Assembly: GCA_019113175.1 (NCBI GenBank)
Contig: DXHY01000056.1
Coordinates: 1-64,000 of the forward strand
Direction of reading: 5' to 3'
DNA from: Candidatus Eisenbergiella stercoravium
Lineage (GTDB): Bacteria > Bacillota > Clostridia > Lachnospirales > Lachnospiraceae
Length of the DNA stretch: 64,000 nt
Part shown: piece after piece, positions 1-8,092 of the stretch
How the letters are laid out: each line of letters opens with the position of its first letter
Numbering within the stretch: the stretch's first letter is position 1
The notes under the pieces: model-generated
What the model saw: the letters and a program-made list of their open reading frames with translations, nothing else
Database searches by the model: none
Told to the model about the DNA's origin: nothing
Program-made: the position numbers and the translations under genes

Positions 1-23
1 CCAAAAACAGGGCAGTGAAAAAA

Positions 24-90
24 GGAAGAGACACCCTCACAGTGAATTCAGACCTGAAAAAGCCTGAATTTTGTGGAAGTGTCTCTTTCC
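24..90 (-). terminator. Long stem terminator after the pRiA4b-like gene
   Basis: Outer arms GGAAGAGACAC (24-34) and GTGTCTCTTTCC (79-90) pair, and an inner CAGTGAATTCAG/CTGAATTTTG pairing extends the stem. Read on the minus strand it is followed by CCTTTTTTC, a Rho-independent terminator pattern. It lies about 90 nt past the stop of the minus-strand gene that ends at 178. Confidence 0.7.
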
Positions 91-177
91 CGCATATCAG
101 GGGCTAAAAATCGGTATTAACCGACAGCCCCGTTGATGCTTCTCTTTTTTGCTTCTCTTTTTGAGCGTCCGATCCTG

Positions 178-1707
178 TTATTTCTGCGTCTGCTCCCGAA
201 ACTGCTTCATGCTGTATCCCTTCAGTGAGGCGGAAGGATATTCATCCATAATCCGTGTCATCATCTCCCGCACCCGTTTTGTCAGCCTCATGCTGTTTTC
301 ATTAAGGATCTCTCTCACCTCATCTTCTATCATGGAGAAGGAAAATCCCAGATCCGCCCCGGCCTTCAACAGTTCTTCCAGCCTGTAGCAGTCCGGCACT
401 TCCATCCGTTTTTCCACGATCAGATAATCCAGCAGCTCAGGCATGATATCGCCCCGGCGGCACTCCTCCAGCTCCTCCCTGGTTTTCGGGCAATAATCTG
501 CGACCTGAAAGGCTTCCCTCCGGCTGAGAATACGCCGTACGTCGTCGGGATCCTCCAGGCAGGAAAGATATTTCACGCCGTCCTTCTCCTGTTTCAGATC
601 CATCAGCTTATATCCGGCCTCCATGGGAAGGAACATCTCCTCAAACTCCTGTCTGCTGCAGTCCTCCGTATAAAGAGCACAGAACATCTCGTACAGCCTG
701 TCCGCCTCCATAACCTGATAAAACTGCAGAATGGACTGAAACAGCCGTTCCCTCTCCGCTTTCTTCTCCAGCCGTTTCCCATTTTCTCCTTCCATAATAT
801 GAGAAACGAATTCGATCGCTTCCGGAGTCAGATACAGGATTCCTCCGTCCCTTTCCTCCAGCAGTATCAGTCCCAGGATATCCATCATTCCCAGATCATC
901 CCGCGCCGCAATGCAGTCTCTCAGACTGATTTTCCTGTCCCTGCTCATTCTGTCCAGAAGGCAGATCGCTTCCGCACACAGAAGCTTCTCCAGAAGCTCC
1001 GGGCGCTGCTTCAGTGCATTCGCAATCGCGGCCGCCTGCTTTGAAGAAGTCGTTTCCTTCTTCTGCTTTCCGGATTTCCCTTCTTTTTCAATCTCCAGGG
1101 CCGCCATGATCATATGAAGCTCCTCCGGCTCATGTCCGGCCAGAAGAACCTCCATGCCTTCGCTCTCATCCAGCACATCCACCTGTATCCATTCTTCCAT
1201 GGCAAGGCGGAGATCCTCCTCATCAAAGTCTTCTCCGTCTAAATCATCCATATCTCCAAAAGGAAGCCAGTCCTCGTCTCCATCCTCCCAGCCTTCCCCG
1301 TCGTCTTCCTCCCAGTCGGGATACTGCACCAGCTCGCCCTTTCCCTCCAGGACCCGCGCTTTCGCATTTCCTCTGCCCTCTTCAACCGACTTTACCGTCA
1401 CATCAAACATCCAGTCATCCCCGAAGTCGTACAGATACAGCCACTTGTCTCCCTCTTTCAGGCCAAGCCTCTCCAGCACAGCTTCCGCTGCGCTTCTGCC
1501 CTCTTCATCATAGGGGGAATAGTAGCCGTTTCTGTCATAGGGCTTTCTGTCCGGGCTGAACATATACAGATGATCCGCCGTAAAATCATAGGCGTCAAGA
1601 ATCGCCATATGCAGATCATCCAGCGTCCTCCTCCCGCCGATCCGGATCACCCGGTAATTGTTCCTGTAGTCCTGGGGCTTTACTCTGAATACATATTCCT
1701 TAGCCAT
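178..1707 (-). CDS. pRiA4b ORF-3-like domain protein
   Basis: The protein has 509 residues. The N-terminal ~150 residues resemble the plasmid pRiA4b ORF-3-like family (YVFRVKPQDYRNNYRVIRI at the start; LYDFGDDWMFDV is a typical core). A strongly acidic linker rich in Asp, Glu and Trp follows at about 150-190, then a long helical C-terminal part with no recognised domain. The start chosen is MAKEYVF at 1707, because an AGGAA run sits just upstream; the frame stays open further upstream without a better site. It lies 49 nt downstream of the radical SAM gene on the same strand and is probably co-transcribed with it. The family's biochemical role is unknown, so no function is given. Confidence 0.75.
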   Translation of the reverse strand: MAKEYVFRVKPQDYRNNYRVIRIGGRRTLDDLHMAILDAYDFTADHLYMFSPDRKPYDRNGYYSPYDEEGRSAAEAVLERLGLKEGDKWLYLYDFGDDWMFDVTVKSVEEGRGNAKARVLEGKGELVQYPDWEEDDGEGWEDGDEDWLPFGDMDDLDGEDFDEEDLRLAMEEWIQVDVLDESEGMEVLLAGHEPEELHMIMAALEIEKEGKSGKQKKETTSSKQAAAIANALKQRPELLEKLLCAEAICLLDRMSRDRKISLRDCIAARDDLGMMDILGLILLEERDGGILYLTPEAIEFVSHIMEGENGKRLEKKAERERLFQSILQFYQVMEADRLYEMFCALYTEDCSRQEFEEMFLPMEAGYKLMDLKQEKDGVKYLSCLEDPDDVRRILSRREAFQVADYCPKTREELEECRRGDIMPELLDYLIVEKRMEVPDCYRLEELLKAGADLGFSFSMIEDEVREILNENSMRLTKRVREMMTRIMDEYPSASLKGYSMKQFREQTQK

Positions 1708-1756
1708 TTCGTTTCCTGTCCCTTCCTTTTTCTTTCGCTTCAGAAATCCGGGCTGC

Positions 1757-2734
1757 TCACAGTCCCGTTCCATCCCACAGAGGCACAAAACTTTCCTCCG
1801 CCGTGCCGCCCTCCTGGATAAAGCCGTTCTCTATGCCGATCCGTATGGCAAAATCCACCAGCCTCTCATACGCCTTTCTGCTCACCCGACGGTTCAGCTC
1901 CGGGAAGCTCTCAAATCTCCTCATCGGCGTGTACTGATTCATGATGCTGATATAAATCCGGTTCCCATAGGTCTCATGAAGATAGCGCAGAACCTTTCTG
2001 GAATCCATGCCAAGCCCCGGCAGCATCAGATGTCTGACGATCACGCCGCGCTTCATCAGCACCGATCCATCCTCTCTTTCCTCAAATACGGCTTCCGGCA
2101 CCTGCCGTACCATCTCTGCAATGGCTGAGGACGCCGTTTCAAAATAGTCGGGAGCATGGGAATAACGTTCCGCAGGCTCTGCCGACCGGTATTTCAGATC
2201 CGGCAGATAAATATCAACCAGCCCTTCCAGCAGCCTCAGGGTTTCCACCCTTTCATAGCTTCCCGTATTATAGACCACGGGAATTCGCAGGCCGTCCTGC
2301 TTTGCCAGCCTGAGAGCAGCGGCAATCTGGGGCACAAAATGGGTAGGCGTCACCAGATTGATATTATTCGCGCCTTCTTCCTGAAGCCGAAGGAACACCG
2401 ATGCAAGCTGCTCCACGCCCACCGTCTGTCCGACGCCTCCCTCAGCGATCACGCTGTTCTGGCAGAACACACACCGCAGAGGGCAGCCGCTGAAAAATAC
2501 CGCGCCGGATCCCTCCTTTCCGGAGATACAGGGCTCCTCCCAGAAATGCAGTGCCGCCCGCGCCGCCTGGATCCGGGCCGTCTGCCCGCAGTAACCTCTC
2601 CGTCCGGAAAGCCTGTCTGCATGGCAGGCCCGCGGGCACAGCGTACAGTCCCTCATCAGCTCCTCATAGCCGAACCTGCGGGCCTCCTCTTCCGCCAGCT
2701 CATTTACCGTTTTTTCCTCTGCTTCTTCTGCCAT
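1757..2734 (-). CDS. Radical SAM protein, PflA-like (COG1313 type)
   Basis: The protein has 325 residues. The radical SAM cluster motif CxxxCxxC is visible as C84-PLR-C88-VF-C91 and would bind the [4Fe-4S] cluster that cleaves S-adenosylmethionine. Cys30, Cys33, Cys37 and Cys49 upstream of it suggest a second metal site, as in proteins annotated 'putative pyruvate formate-lyase activating enzyme'. NLVTPTHFVPQ and YNTGSYE fit the COG1313 family. The start MAEEAEEK at 2734 is preferred to the first ATG of the open frame at 3175, because a good promoter lies at 2826-2854, inside the longer frame. The substrate is unknown; glycyl-radical enzyme activation is only a family guess. Confidence 0.8.
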   Translation of the reverse strand: MAEEAEEKTVNELAEEEARRFGYEELMRDCTLCPRACHADRLSGRRGYCGQTARIQAARAALHFWEEPCISGKEGSGAVFFSGCPLRCVFCQNSVIAEGGVGQTVGVEQLASVFLRLQEEGANNINLVTPTHFVPQIAAALRLAKQDGLRIPVVYNTGSYERVETLRLLEGLVDIYLPDLKYRSAEPAERYSHAPDYFETASSAIAEMVRQVPEAVFEEREDGSVLMKRGVIVRHLMLPGLGMDSRKVLRYLHETYGNRIYISIMNQYTPMRRFESFPELNRRVSRKAYERLVDFAIRIGIENGFIQEGGTAEESFVPLWDGTGL

Positions 2735-2825
2735 CCGTCTTCCCGCACTATCCTTTCTGCGCTTTATTTTCCGGCCTTCTCTTATGGCCTGACTCTTACA
2801 GCCATCCTTCAGACCATATATTTCT

Positions 2826-2854
2826 ACTATAGGGGAAACGGCAGCTTTTTGCAA
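2826..2854 (-). promoter_or_regulatory. Promoter for the radical SAM operon
   Basis: On the minus strand TTGCAA (2849-2854) and TATAGT (2826-2831) are separated by 17 bp. Transcription would begin near 2819, giving a leader of about 85 nt before the ATG at 2734. Confidence 0.65.
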
Positions 2855-2858
2855 GACA

Positions 2859-2930
2859 GTTCCGATGGTCCGGCCAAACCTACAGTTCCGATGGTCCGGC
2901 CAAACCGGGTTCCGGTGGTCCGGCCAAATC
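2859..2930. repeat. Three 22-bp direct repeats just upstream of the -35 box
   Basis: Copies lie at 2859-2880, 2885-2906 and 2909-2930. The first two are identical (GTTCCGATGGTCCGGCCAAA core) and the third differs at two positions. Starts are 26 and 24 bp apart. Each copy contains the near-palindrome TGGTCCGGCCA. They end 5 bp from the -35 box of the radical SAM promoter, which suggests binding sites for a regulator. Confidence 0.7.
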
Positions 2931-3204
2931 AGGAAAGGGATGATCATTCGGTGAAAAATGCCCCTCTTGCGCTTCTCAGAAGTTCCCCGCTCCGATTCTG
3001 AGAAAGCTCCCATATGCCGATACCTCCAAGGTTCCGGGCCGCAGCATAGGCCGCCTTTGCCGCAACGGATTCCGCCGCAACATCCGCTCTGCGTCATGCA
3101 TCGCGGTTTTGCCTCTGCGGAACCACATCTTTTGCCGGAAAAAATTTTATCTGAAAAATATGCACCGCTCAACACGCAGTTTCTGGCAGGACAGGAAATA
3201 AAAA
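2931..3204. other. Intergenic stretch with no supported gene
   Basis: This stretch separates the repeats and promoter of the radical SAM operon from the terminator beyond the SRP RNA gene. Open frames cross it on both strands, but none has a convincing ribosome binding site or family resemblance. Confidence 0.5.
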
Positions 3205-3248
3205 ACTGCGTTAGATTACCTCATTTTCTTGAAATAATCTAACGCAGT
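3205..3248 (-). terminator. Bidirectional-looking terminator downstream of the SRP RNA
   Basis: A perfect 14-bp stem, ACTGCGTTAGATTA (3205-3218) with TAATCTAACGCAGT (3235-3248). On the minus strand it is followed by TTTTTTATTT, so it would stop transcripts running past the SRP RNA. The opposite side also has a T run. Confidence 0.8.
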
Positions 3249-3290
3249 CTTTTTTACATGGAGTTATTAGAAAAATGATAATATCTTATC

Positions 3291-3562
3291 AAAAACCGTG
3301 CGTCCTGCTTCGAACCTTATGCCCCTATGCGTTACCTCTACAGTTAACTCCGCCAGGCACCCTCACGGCACACGAAAAATTCTGCTTAGTGCTGCTTTGT
3401 TCCCAACCTGACACGGTTCACAGACATCCGTTGCGTGAGACCCAAACTTCAACGCCACTTATAGAGGGCAGCCATAAAGGCGCTGGCCCTCGGCCGGACA
3501 TCACCCCTGCTATAGCGGATTTCAGGTACAGGAGGCCGCTGCTCTCCCGGCTGCACGGTTTA
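3291..3562 (-). ncRNA. ffs: Large (Bacillus-type) signal recognition particle RNA
   Basis: On the minus strand the conserved apical domain reads GTGAACCGTGTCAGG, then a GGAA tetraloop closed by TTG/CAA (tetraloop at 3400-3403), then AAGCAGCACTAAG and GTGTGCCGTGAGGGT. This is the Ffh-binding helix 8 followed by the Alu-domain side seen in the ~270-nt B. subtilis scRNA. The 5' CCGTGC (near 3553-3558) pairs with the 3' GCACGG (3296-3301), and the molecule ends in a T run. It is the RNA core of the particle that targets nascent membrane and secreted proteins. It lies just downstream of tadA, the usual Firmicutes arrangement. Ends are estimated to within a few nt. Confidence 0.92.
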
Positions 3563-3565
3563 TTC

Positions 3566-3595
3566 AGTATACCTTCTTTCAGAGGGATTTGTCAA
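3566..3595 (-). promoter_or_regulatory. SRP RNA promoter
   Basis: TTGACA (3590-3595) and TATACT (3566-3571) on the minus strand, spaced by 18 bp, immediately before the inferred 5' end of the SRP RNA. Near-consensus strength fits a highly expressed stable RNA. Confidence 0.8.
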
Positions 3596-3633
3596 TCCCC
3601 GGAAGCCAAATCGCCTGCTGAATCATGTTGACT

Positions 3634-3662
3634 CCTGACCACGCAGCAAGTGCGTGGTCAGG
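3634..3662. other. Perfect hairpin over the tadA stop codon
   Basis: CCTGACCACGCA (3634-3645) pairs with TGCGTGGTCAGG (3651-3662) around a GCAAG loop. The tadA stop codon lies inside it. No T run follows on either strand, so it may protect or stabilise the tadA mRNA 3' end rather than terminate. Confidence 0.55.
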
Positions 3663-4206
3663 GTGTGATATGAGACCTGGCCTTTCTCTCTTCCCTCACC
3701 CGCACGCGGAGCTCCTTAAAAAACTGCTTCAGCATGTCGCTGCACTCCTGCTCCATGACCCCCCGTATCACATGAACCTGATGGTTGAAACGGGGATCCT
3801 CCAGGATGTTCAGCAAAGAGCCGGCGCATCCGGCCTTGGGATTCATACAGCCGATCACCGTTTCCGGGATCCGGGCCTGCACGATGGCGCCGGAGCACAT
3901 CTGGCAGGGCTCCAGAGTCACGTACAGCACACATTCCTCCAGCCGCCAGTCCCCGAGCTTTTTACTGGCCCTGTTGATGGCGGTGATCTCCGCGTGAGAC
4001 AGGGTGTTTTTATCCGTATTCCGTCGGTTATAGCCCCGGCCGATCACTTTTCCTTCATGCACGATCACGCAGCCGATGGGCACCTCGCCCAGAGCGTATG
4101 CCTTTTTCGCCTGCTTCATGGCCTCCTTCATAAACCGGATATGACGATTCACCTCTTCCGGCGCCATTCCCTCCTGCCATCTGTTTTCTTCCACGCCTGC
4201 TTCCAT
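3658..4206 (-). CDS. tadA: tRNA-specific adenosine deaminase
   Basis: Deaminates adenosine 34 of tRNA-Arg(ACG) to inosine in the cytoplasm. The zinc/catalytic signature is complete: H71-A-E73 (SHAE) and P-C101-QM-C104 in the chosen numbering, with the typical N-terminal AKKAYALGEVPIGCVIV. The protein has 182 residues, slightly longer than E. coli TadA, the excess being a charged C-terminal tail. The start at 4206 (MEAGVEEN) is preferred because GGAGAAGG lies 9 nt upstream; in-frame ATGs at 4236, 4215 and 4212 are alternatives. Its position next to the SRP RNA supports the call. Confidence 0.93.
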   Translation of the reverse strand: MEAGVEENRWQEGMAPEEVNRHIRFMKEAMKQAKKAYALGEVPIGCVIVHEGKVIGRGYNRRNTDKNTLSHAEITAINRASKKLGDWRLEECVLYVTLEPCQMCSGAIVQARIPETVIGCMNPKAGCAGSLLNILEDPRFNHQVHVIRGVMEQECSDMLKQFFKELRVRVREERKARSHITP

Positions 4207-4347
4207 CTTCATCATCCTTCTCCATGCATCTTGCACATTCGTAAAAAACTTTTTATAATAACCTGTAACAGCTCAGGCCGGGCAGAAAGACGCGCCGTCC
4301 TGAACATATTTCCGGGCAAAAGAAATCATAACAGGAAAAGGTGACAA

Positions 4348-5043
4348 ATGCAAATCTGCGGTTTCAACAAAACAACTTTACTGGACTATCCCGGCCATGT
4401 GGCCGCCACTATTTTCACGGGCTGCTGCAATTTCCGCTGTCCCTTCTGCCAGAACGGAGATCTTGTCCTCCATCCCGCCAGACTTCCCCAGTTTGACGAA
4501 ACGGAGATTCTGAAGGTGCTCTCCAAAAGACGGGGTATCCTTACCGGCGTCTGCATTACCGGAGGGGAACCCACGCTGCAGCCGGATCTTGCCGTTTTCC
4601 TGAAAAAAATAAAGGGGCTCGGGCTGCTGGTGAAGCTGGATACCAACGGCTACCGTCCGGAAGTCATCGAGGACCTTTTCCGGCAGGGACTTCTGGACTA
4701 TGTCGCCATGGATATCAAATCCTCCCCGGAGCATTATGCCGCAGTGGCCGGCTTTCCGGGGCTCCGGCTGGACCGGATCCGGAAAAGCGCAGCCTTTCTG
4801 CAAAGCTGCGGCCTTCCCTATGAATTCCGCACCACCGTGGTGAAGGAGCTCCATCGGACAGAGGATTTTCTCTCCATCGGCCGCTGGCTGCAGGGCGCGG
4901 AGGCTTATTATCTGCAGTCCTATCAGGAAAGTGAGGGCGTGATTTCCCCCGTTTTCAGCGCCTGTTCCAAAGAAGAGCTGGAGGGCTTTCAAAGCCTTCT
5001 GCTTCCCTTCATCCCCAATACCAGCCTCCGCGGCGTGGAGTAA
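4348..5043 (+). CDS. Anaerobic ribonucleotide reductase activating protein-like radical SAM enzyme
   Basis: The protein has 231 residues. The cluster motif C27-NFR-C31-PF-C34 and the following CITGGEPTLQPD (GGE motif) are those of NrdG-type radical SAM activases. The opening NKTTLLDYPGHVAATIF is characteristic of the longer NrdG2 branch annotated as anaerobic ribonucleoside-triphosphate reductase activating protein. It would generate the glycyl radical on NrdD. No nrdD or NrdR-like gene is nearby, so the partner protein is not shown by the sequence. The gene is divergent from tadA, and an AGGAAAAGG run precedes the ATG. Confidence 0.82.
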   Translation: MQICGFNKTTLLDYPGHVAATIFTGCCNFRCPFCQNGDLVLHPARLPQFDETEILKVLSKRRGILTGVCITGGEPTLQPDLAVFLKKIKGLGLLVKLDTNGYRPEVIEDLFRQGLLDYVAMDIKSSPEHYAAVAGFPGLRLDRIRKSAAFLQSCGLPYEFRTTVVKELHRTEDFLSIGRWLQGAEAYYLQSYQESEGVISPVFSACSKEELEGFQSLLLPFIPNTSLRGVE

Positions 5044-5059
5044 CCGGAGCCTTTTCCGT

Positions 5060-6130
5060 TCATATCCTTACCCTTTTCATGTAGTAGCCGAAATCGCCCT
5101 GCTGCGCGGGCTCCCTTTTTCCTTCAAAGGCCTCAAAGCCGAACATTTCCGCCGCCATTTTTTCCCGTTCATAATAAACGCCGGGTACGCCCAGGTAATA
5201 GCTCTCTCCCTCCTCATCAGGATATTTTCCCAGAATCACATGACGATAGTTGTAATACCCGTGCAGCAGAAAGCTGTTATGTACCAGTTTCTGGTATTCC
5301 CTGCCAAGAATCACAAAGTCGCCGGGTGTAAGAGAGAGGAACATCCTTTCATCCCCGAACGGGTGGATCTGCGGATACATGTGCCAAAGCTGCTCCCACT
5401 TATCCTCATAGAAGGTCTGCTGCATCATTCCGCCGTCCTCCCCTTCCGCTGCCAAAGAAGCAGTCTGTGCCCCTGCCGCCTGAAGGCAGCGGCCCTTCGG
5501 GCAGCAGGTCCTCTTCGGAGCAGGAGTTGTCTTCCCGGTTCCGCCCGGCTCTGGAGCCTGTGCTTTCGCCATGTCCGGCATCGGTGCGGCTCCTTTCGGC
5601 ATCATCTGTTTTGGCGCGGTCGTATCAGGCACAGCCCGCTCCGGTTCAGGCGTTTTGGGCATAGCTCCTTCAAATGCGGCTGCTTTCCATTCAGTCCGCT
5701 CCGGTTCAATCTCCTTCGACGCAGCAGCTTTCTGCCTGACCTCCTTTGGTTCATCCTTCTTCAGCCCGACCGGGCCTGCTTCTGCCCGCCCGGAAATCCT
5801 CCAGGTCCCTTTCAGATATCTTCCGCCGGAAAGCTCCACCTGCAGGCCGCAGATATCCCGGAACCCTCTTCCTCCCCGTGTCATGGCCTCCGGCCCCATG
5901 GTCCGCTCATAGCTTCCCTCTCCCTTCTGCAACAGAATTTTATCCACAAGCGCTCCTGTCTCATCACGGAGGTCAAAAAAACCGGTGTCCGTTTCCCCCA
6001 GTCCACGGATCCTCATCTGCCACCGCAGCCCCTGGTCCGTTTCCTCCAGCTTCAGAAATCCGGCATTTCCGATCCGTTCGCCGGCCTTCCACAAATCCAT
6101 GTATACGATCTGCCTGTTATAGTAGAACAC
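5060..6130 (-). CDS. Uncharacterised protein with two globular ends and a Pro/Ala/Lys linker
   Basis: The protein has 356 residues and starts at a GTG preceded by GGAAGGAGG. An N-terminal beta-rich region (about 1-115, FYYNRQIVYMDLWKAGERIG) is joined by a low-complexity linker (about 115-230: Pro, Ala, Lys, Glu, with PKRTCCPKGRC) to a C-terminal domain (about 235-356) containing WEQLWHMYPQIHPFGDERMF and DFVILGREYQKLVHNSFLLH. It has no signal peptide or membrane segment. The C-terminal domain resembles a protein type common in Lachnospiraceae (possibly DUF6128), but that name is from memory and uncertain. It converges on the preceding radical SAM gene with a 16-nt gap. No function is assigned. 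Confidence 0.65.
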   Translation of the reverse strand: MFYYNRQIVYMDLWKAGERIGNAGFLKLEETDQGLRWQMRIRGLGETDTGFFDLRDETGALVDKILLQKGEGSYERTMGPEAMTRGGRGFRDICGLQVELSGGRYLKGTWRISGRAEAGPVGLKKDEPKEVRQKAAASKEIEPERTEWKAAAFEGAMPKTPEPERAVPDTTAPKQMMPKGAAPMPDMAKAQAPEPGGTGKTTPAPKRTCCPKGRCLQAAGAQTASLAAEGEDGGMMQQTFYEDKWEQLWHMYPQIHPFGDERMFLSLTPGDFVILGREYQKLVHNSFLLHGYYNYRHVILGKYPDEEGESYYLGVPGVYYEREKMAAEMFGFEAFEGKREPAQQGDFGYYMKRVRI

Positions 6131-6224
6131 CCTTGTCCTCCTTCCCGAAGCGTTTTCATCCGTCCCTTTACAATCTCCATTCTATTCACATCCTTTTCTT
6201 CATATGAAAAATTTTTTTCTTTTT

Positions 6225-6244
6225 ATGTGCCTTTTATGGCACAT
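6225..6244. promoter_or_regulatory. 7-bp inverted repeat in a divergent spacer
   Basis: ATGTGCC (6225-6231), a TTTTAT loop and GGCACAT (6238-6244). It lies between the divergently read 5060-6130 and 6394-6651 genes and could be an operator of the small XRE regulator. No T run directly follows it. Confidence 0.35.
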
Positions 6245-6393
6245 GGCGGGATATACAGATGTAACCATTTCACGTTCTGCAGCGTCAGAACCTGCCACAG
6301 GAGAGATGCATGGACCAGTTCGTACCCGGGAACATCCATAGATTCTCTTCTGGAAAAGTCTGGCTGCCTGACGACTGCCAAAAGGAGGTAATT

Positions 6394-6651
6394 ATGAATC
6401 AGACTGAAAAAGTATTTGAGGAACCTGATGGTTTTTCCAAAATCATCGCAGGACGCATTTCCACACAGCTGTCCAGACATAACTGGTCGCTGAAAACGCT
6501 TTCCGACCGGTCAACCGTCCCCTACGAAACCATCAAAAAGGTGGCAAACGGGAAAATCCGGAATCCTTCCCTGAAAAATATTTTCAAAATCGCAGAGGCC
6601 TTTGACTGCAGCATTGACTATCTCGCCGGCAGGCAGGATTCCGCTTCCTGA
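6394..6651 (+). CDS. Small XRE-family helix-turn-helix regulator
   Basis: The protein has 85 residues and is essentially one Cro/CI-type HTH domain: RISTQLSRHNWSLKTLSDRS followed by TVPYETIKKVANGKIRNPSL (recognition helix region) and IFKIAEAFDCSIDYLAGR. The start at 6394 is set by AAAGGAGG 6 nt upstream; the same frame is open 28 codons further back without a ribosome site. The domain ends right after the helix bundle, so there is no sensor part. The target is unknown; the nearby inverted repeat is a candidate. Confidence 0.82.
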   Translation: MNQTEKVFEEPDGFSKIIAGRISTQLSRHNWSLKTLSDRSTVPYETIKKVANGKIRNPSLKNIFKIAEAFDCSIDYLAGRQDSAS

Positions 6652-6694
6652 AAAGGGCCGGCATAAAATCGACTGGAAATCTGGGTCAAACGCG

Positions 6695-6723
6695 TTGCAC
6701 CGTCCTTCCCGCAGTGCTACAAT
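6695..6723 (+). promoter_or_regulatory. Thiolase promoter
   Basis: TTGCAC (6695-6700), a 17-bp spacer and TACAAT (6718-6723). Transcription would begin near 6730 and give a leader of about 120 nt full of inverted repeats. Confidence 0.7.
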
Positions 6724-6849
6724 AAGGCCACAGGCTTATCTTACGGCCTTCCTGTCCGACGCCGAATGCTCCGGACAGGTGCGAACCAGTTCGCATCCAT
6801 ACATGCCGCCTTTCGCGGCAAATCTTTGCGGAAAAGAATGGAGGATATT
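6724..6849 (+). promoter_or_regulatory. Structured thiolase leader with four inverted repeats
   Basis: In order: AAGGCC (6724-6729) with GGCCTT (6745-6750); CCTGTCCG (6751-6758) with CGGACAGG (6772-6779); TGCGAAC (6780-6786) with GTTCGCA (6789-6795); TGCCGC (6804-6809) with GCGGCA (6815-6820). TTCGCA of the third repeat can instead pair with the later TGCGGAA, which lies just before the GGAGG ribosome site. The first repeat overlaps the -10 region and may not be fully transcribed. The organisation resembles the elements before ahcY and the HD gene. Confidence 0.5.
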
Positions 6850-8034
6850 ATGAGCAGAAAAGTAGTTTTGGCAGGTGCCTGCAGAACCGCCATCGGTGTG
6901 ATGGGCGGCGCTCTTTCCACCGTACCTGCAGCAGACCTTGGCACCATTGTCATCAAAGAAGCGCTGAGCCGTGCGGGTGTGAAACCCGAACAGGTGGACG
7001 AGGTTTATATGGGCTGCGTGCTTCAGGCAGGACAGGGACAGAATGTGGCCAGACAGGCTGCCATTCATGCAGGTATTCCGGTTGAAGTTCCCGCTACCAC
7101 CGTCAACGTTCTGTGCGGCTCCGGCCTGCACTGCGTGAACCTGGCCGCTAAGCTGATCGCCAGCGGAGATGCTGATATCATCGTTGCCGGCGGCACGGAG
7201 AGTATGTCCCGCGCGCCTTATCTGGTTCAGCAGGGCCGTTACGGCTACCGCATGGGCAATGCGGTCCTGGAGGACGCTCTGTTAAAGGATGCGCTTACCG
7301 ATGCATTTTATGGCTACCACATGGGAATGACCGCAGAAAATATCTGTGAGCAGTGGGGACTGACCCGTGAACAGCTGGATGAATTTGCCGCCAACAGCCA
7401 GCAGAAATGCGAAAAGGCTATGAACGAGGGCCGTTTCAAGGAGGAAATCGTTCCCGTAGAGGTAAAAACCAAAAAATCCACCGTCATCGTTGATACGGAC
7501 GAAGGCCCCAGAAAGGGCGTAACCGTGGAAAGCCTCTCCAAGCTCCGTCCCGCCTTTAAGAAGGACGGCGGACTCGTAACGGCAGGAAACGCTTCCGGCA
7601 TCAACGACGGCGCGGCCGCTATCATCGTCATGAGCGAAGAAAAAGCAAAGGAGCTGGGTGTTACCCCCATGGCGACCTGGGTTGCCGGAGAACTGGCAGG
7701 CGTGGAGCCCTCCATCATGGGTATCGGACCGGTTGCCGCCACCAGAAAGGTGATGAAGAAAACCGGCATGGAAATCGGCGACTTTGACCTGATCGAGGCA
7801 AACGAGGCTTTTGCCGCTCAGTCCGTGGCTGTGGGCCATGACCTCGGCTTTGATCTGAACAAACTCAACGTAAATGGCGGAGCCATCGCTCTGGGCCATC
7901 CGGTAGGCTGCTCCGGCTGCCGTATCCTGGTAACCCTGCTTTACGAGATGCAGCGCAGGGATGCCAAGACCGGTCTCGCCACCCTCTGCGTAGGCGGCGG
8001 CATGGGCTGTGCGGCAGTGGTGAAGAGAGACTGA
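6850..8034 (+). CDS. thlA: Acetyl-CoA C-acetyltransferase (thiolase)
   Basis: Condenses two acetyl-CoA to acetoacetyl-CoA, the entry step to butyrate or ketogenic metabolism. The protein has 394 residues, the standard thiolase length. Nucleophilic Cys89 sits in [12 protein letters not shown]; the later motifs [21 protein letters not shown] (catalytic His) and CVGGGMGCA (second catalytic Cys) are intact. The start at 6850 follows GGAGG by 5 nt. No other butyrate-pathway gene (hbd, crt, bcd) is adjacent, so it stands apart from a bcs cluster. The biosynthetic direction is inferred from the family, not shown. Confidence 0.93.
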   Translation: MSRKVVLAGACRTAIGVMGGALSTVPAADLGTIVIKEALSRAGVKPEQVDEVYMGCVLQAGQGQNVARQAAIHAGIPVEVPATTVNVLCGSGLHCVNLAAKLIASGDADIIVAGGTESMSRAPYLVQQGRYGYRMGNAVLEDALLKDALTDAFYGYHMGMTAENICEQWGLTREQLDEFAANSQQKCEKAMNEGRFKEEIVPVEVKTKKSTVIVDTDEGPRKGVTVESLSKLRPAFKKDGGLVTAGNASGINDGAAAIIVMSEEKAKELGVTPMATWVAGELAGVEPSIMGIGPVAATRKVMKKTGMEIGDFDLIEANEAFAAQSVAVGHDLGFDLNKLNVNGGAIALGHPVGCSGCRILVTLLYEMQRRDAKTGLATLCVGGGMGCAAVVKRD

Positions 8035-8059
8035 CGCCCAAAACCGGCCCGCATATCTG

Positions 8060-8092
8060 ATCGGACAGGGGAAAGCACTTCCCCTGTCCGAT
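8060..8092 (+). terminator. Strong hairpin after thiolase, possibly a terminator
   Basis: ATCGGACAGGGGAA (8060-8073) pairs perfectly with TTCCCCTGTCCGAT (8079-8092), followed by TTCTTTC. The tail is only partly T-rich. The 3' arm overlaps the first copy of the leader element of the next gene, so it may also be part of that element. Confidence 0.6.

Noticed and set aside
2859-2930. Possible CRISPR array
   Set aside because: Only three short repeats with 2-4 nt between them, no spacers and no cas genes.
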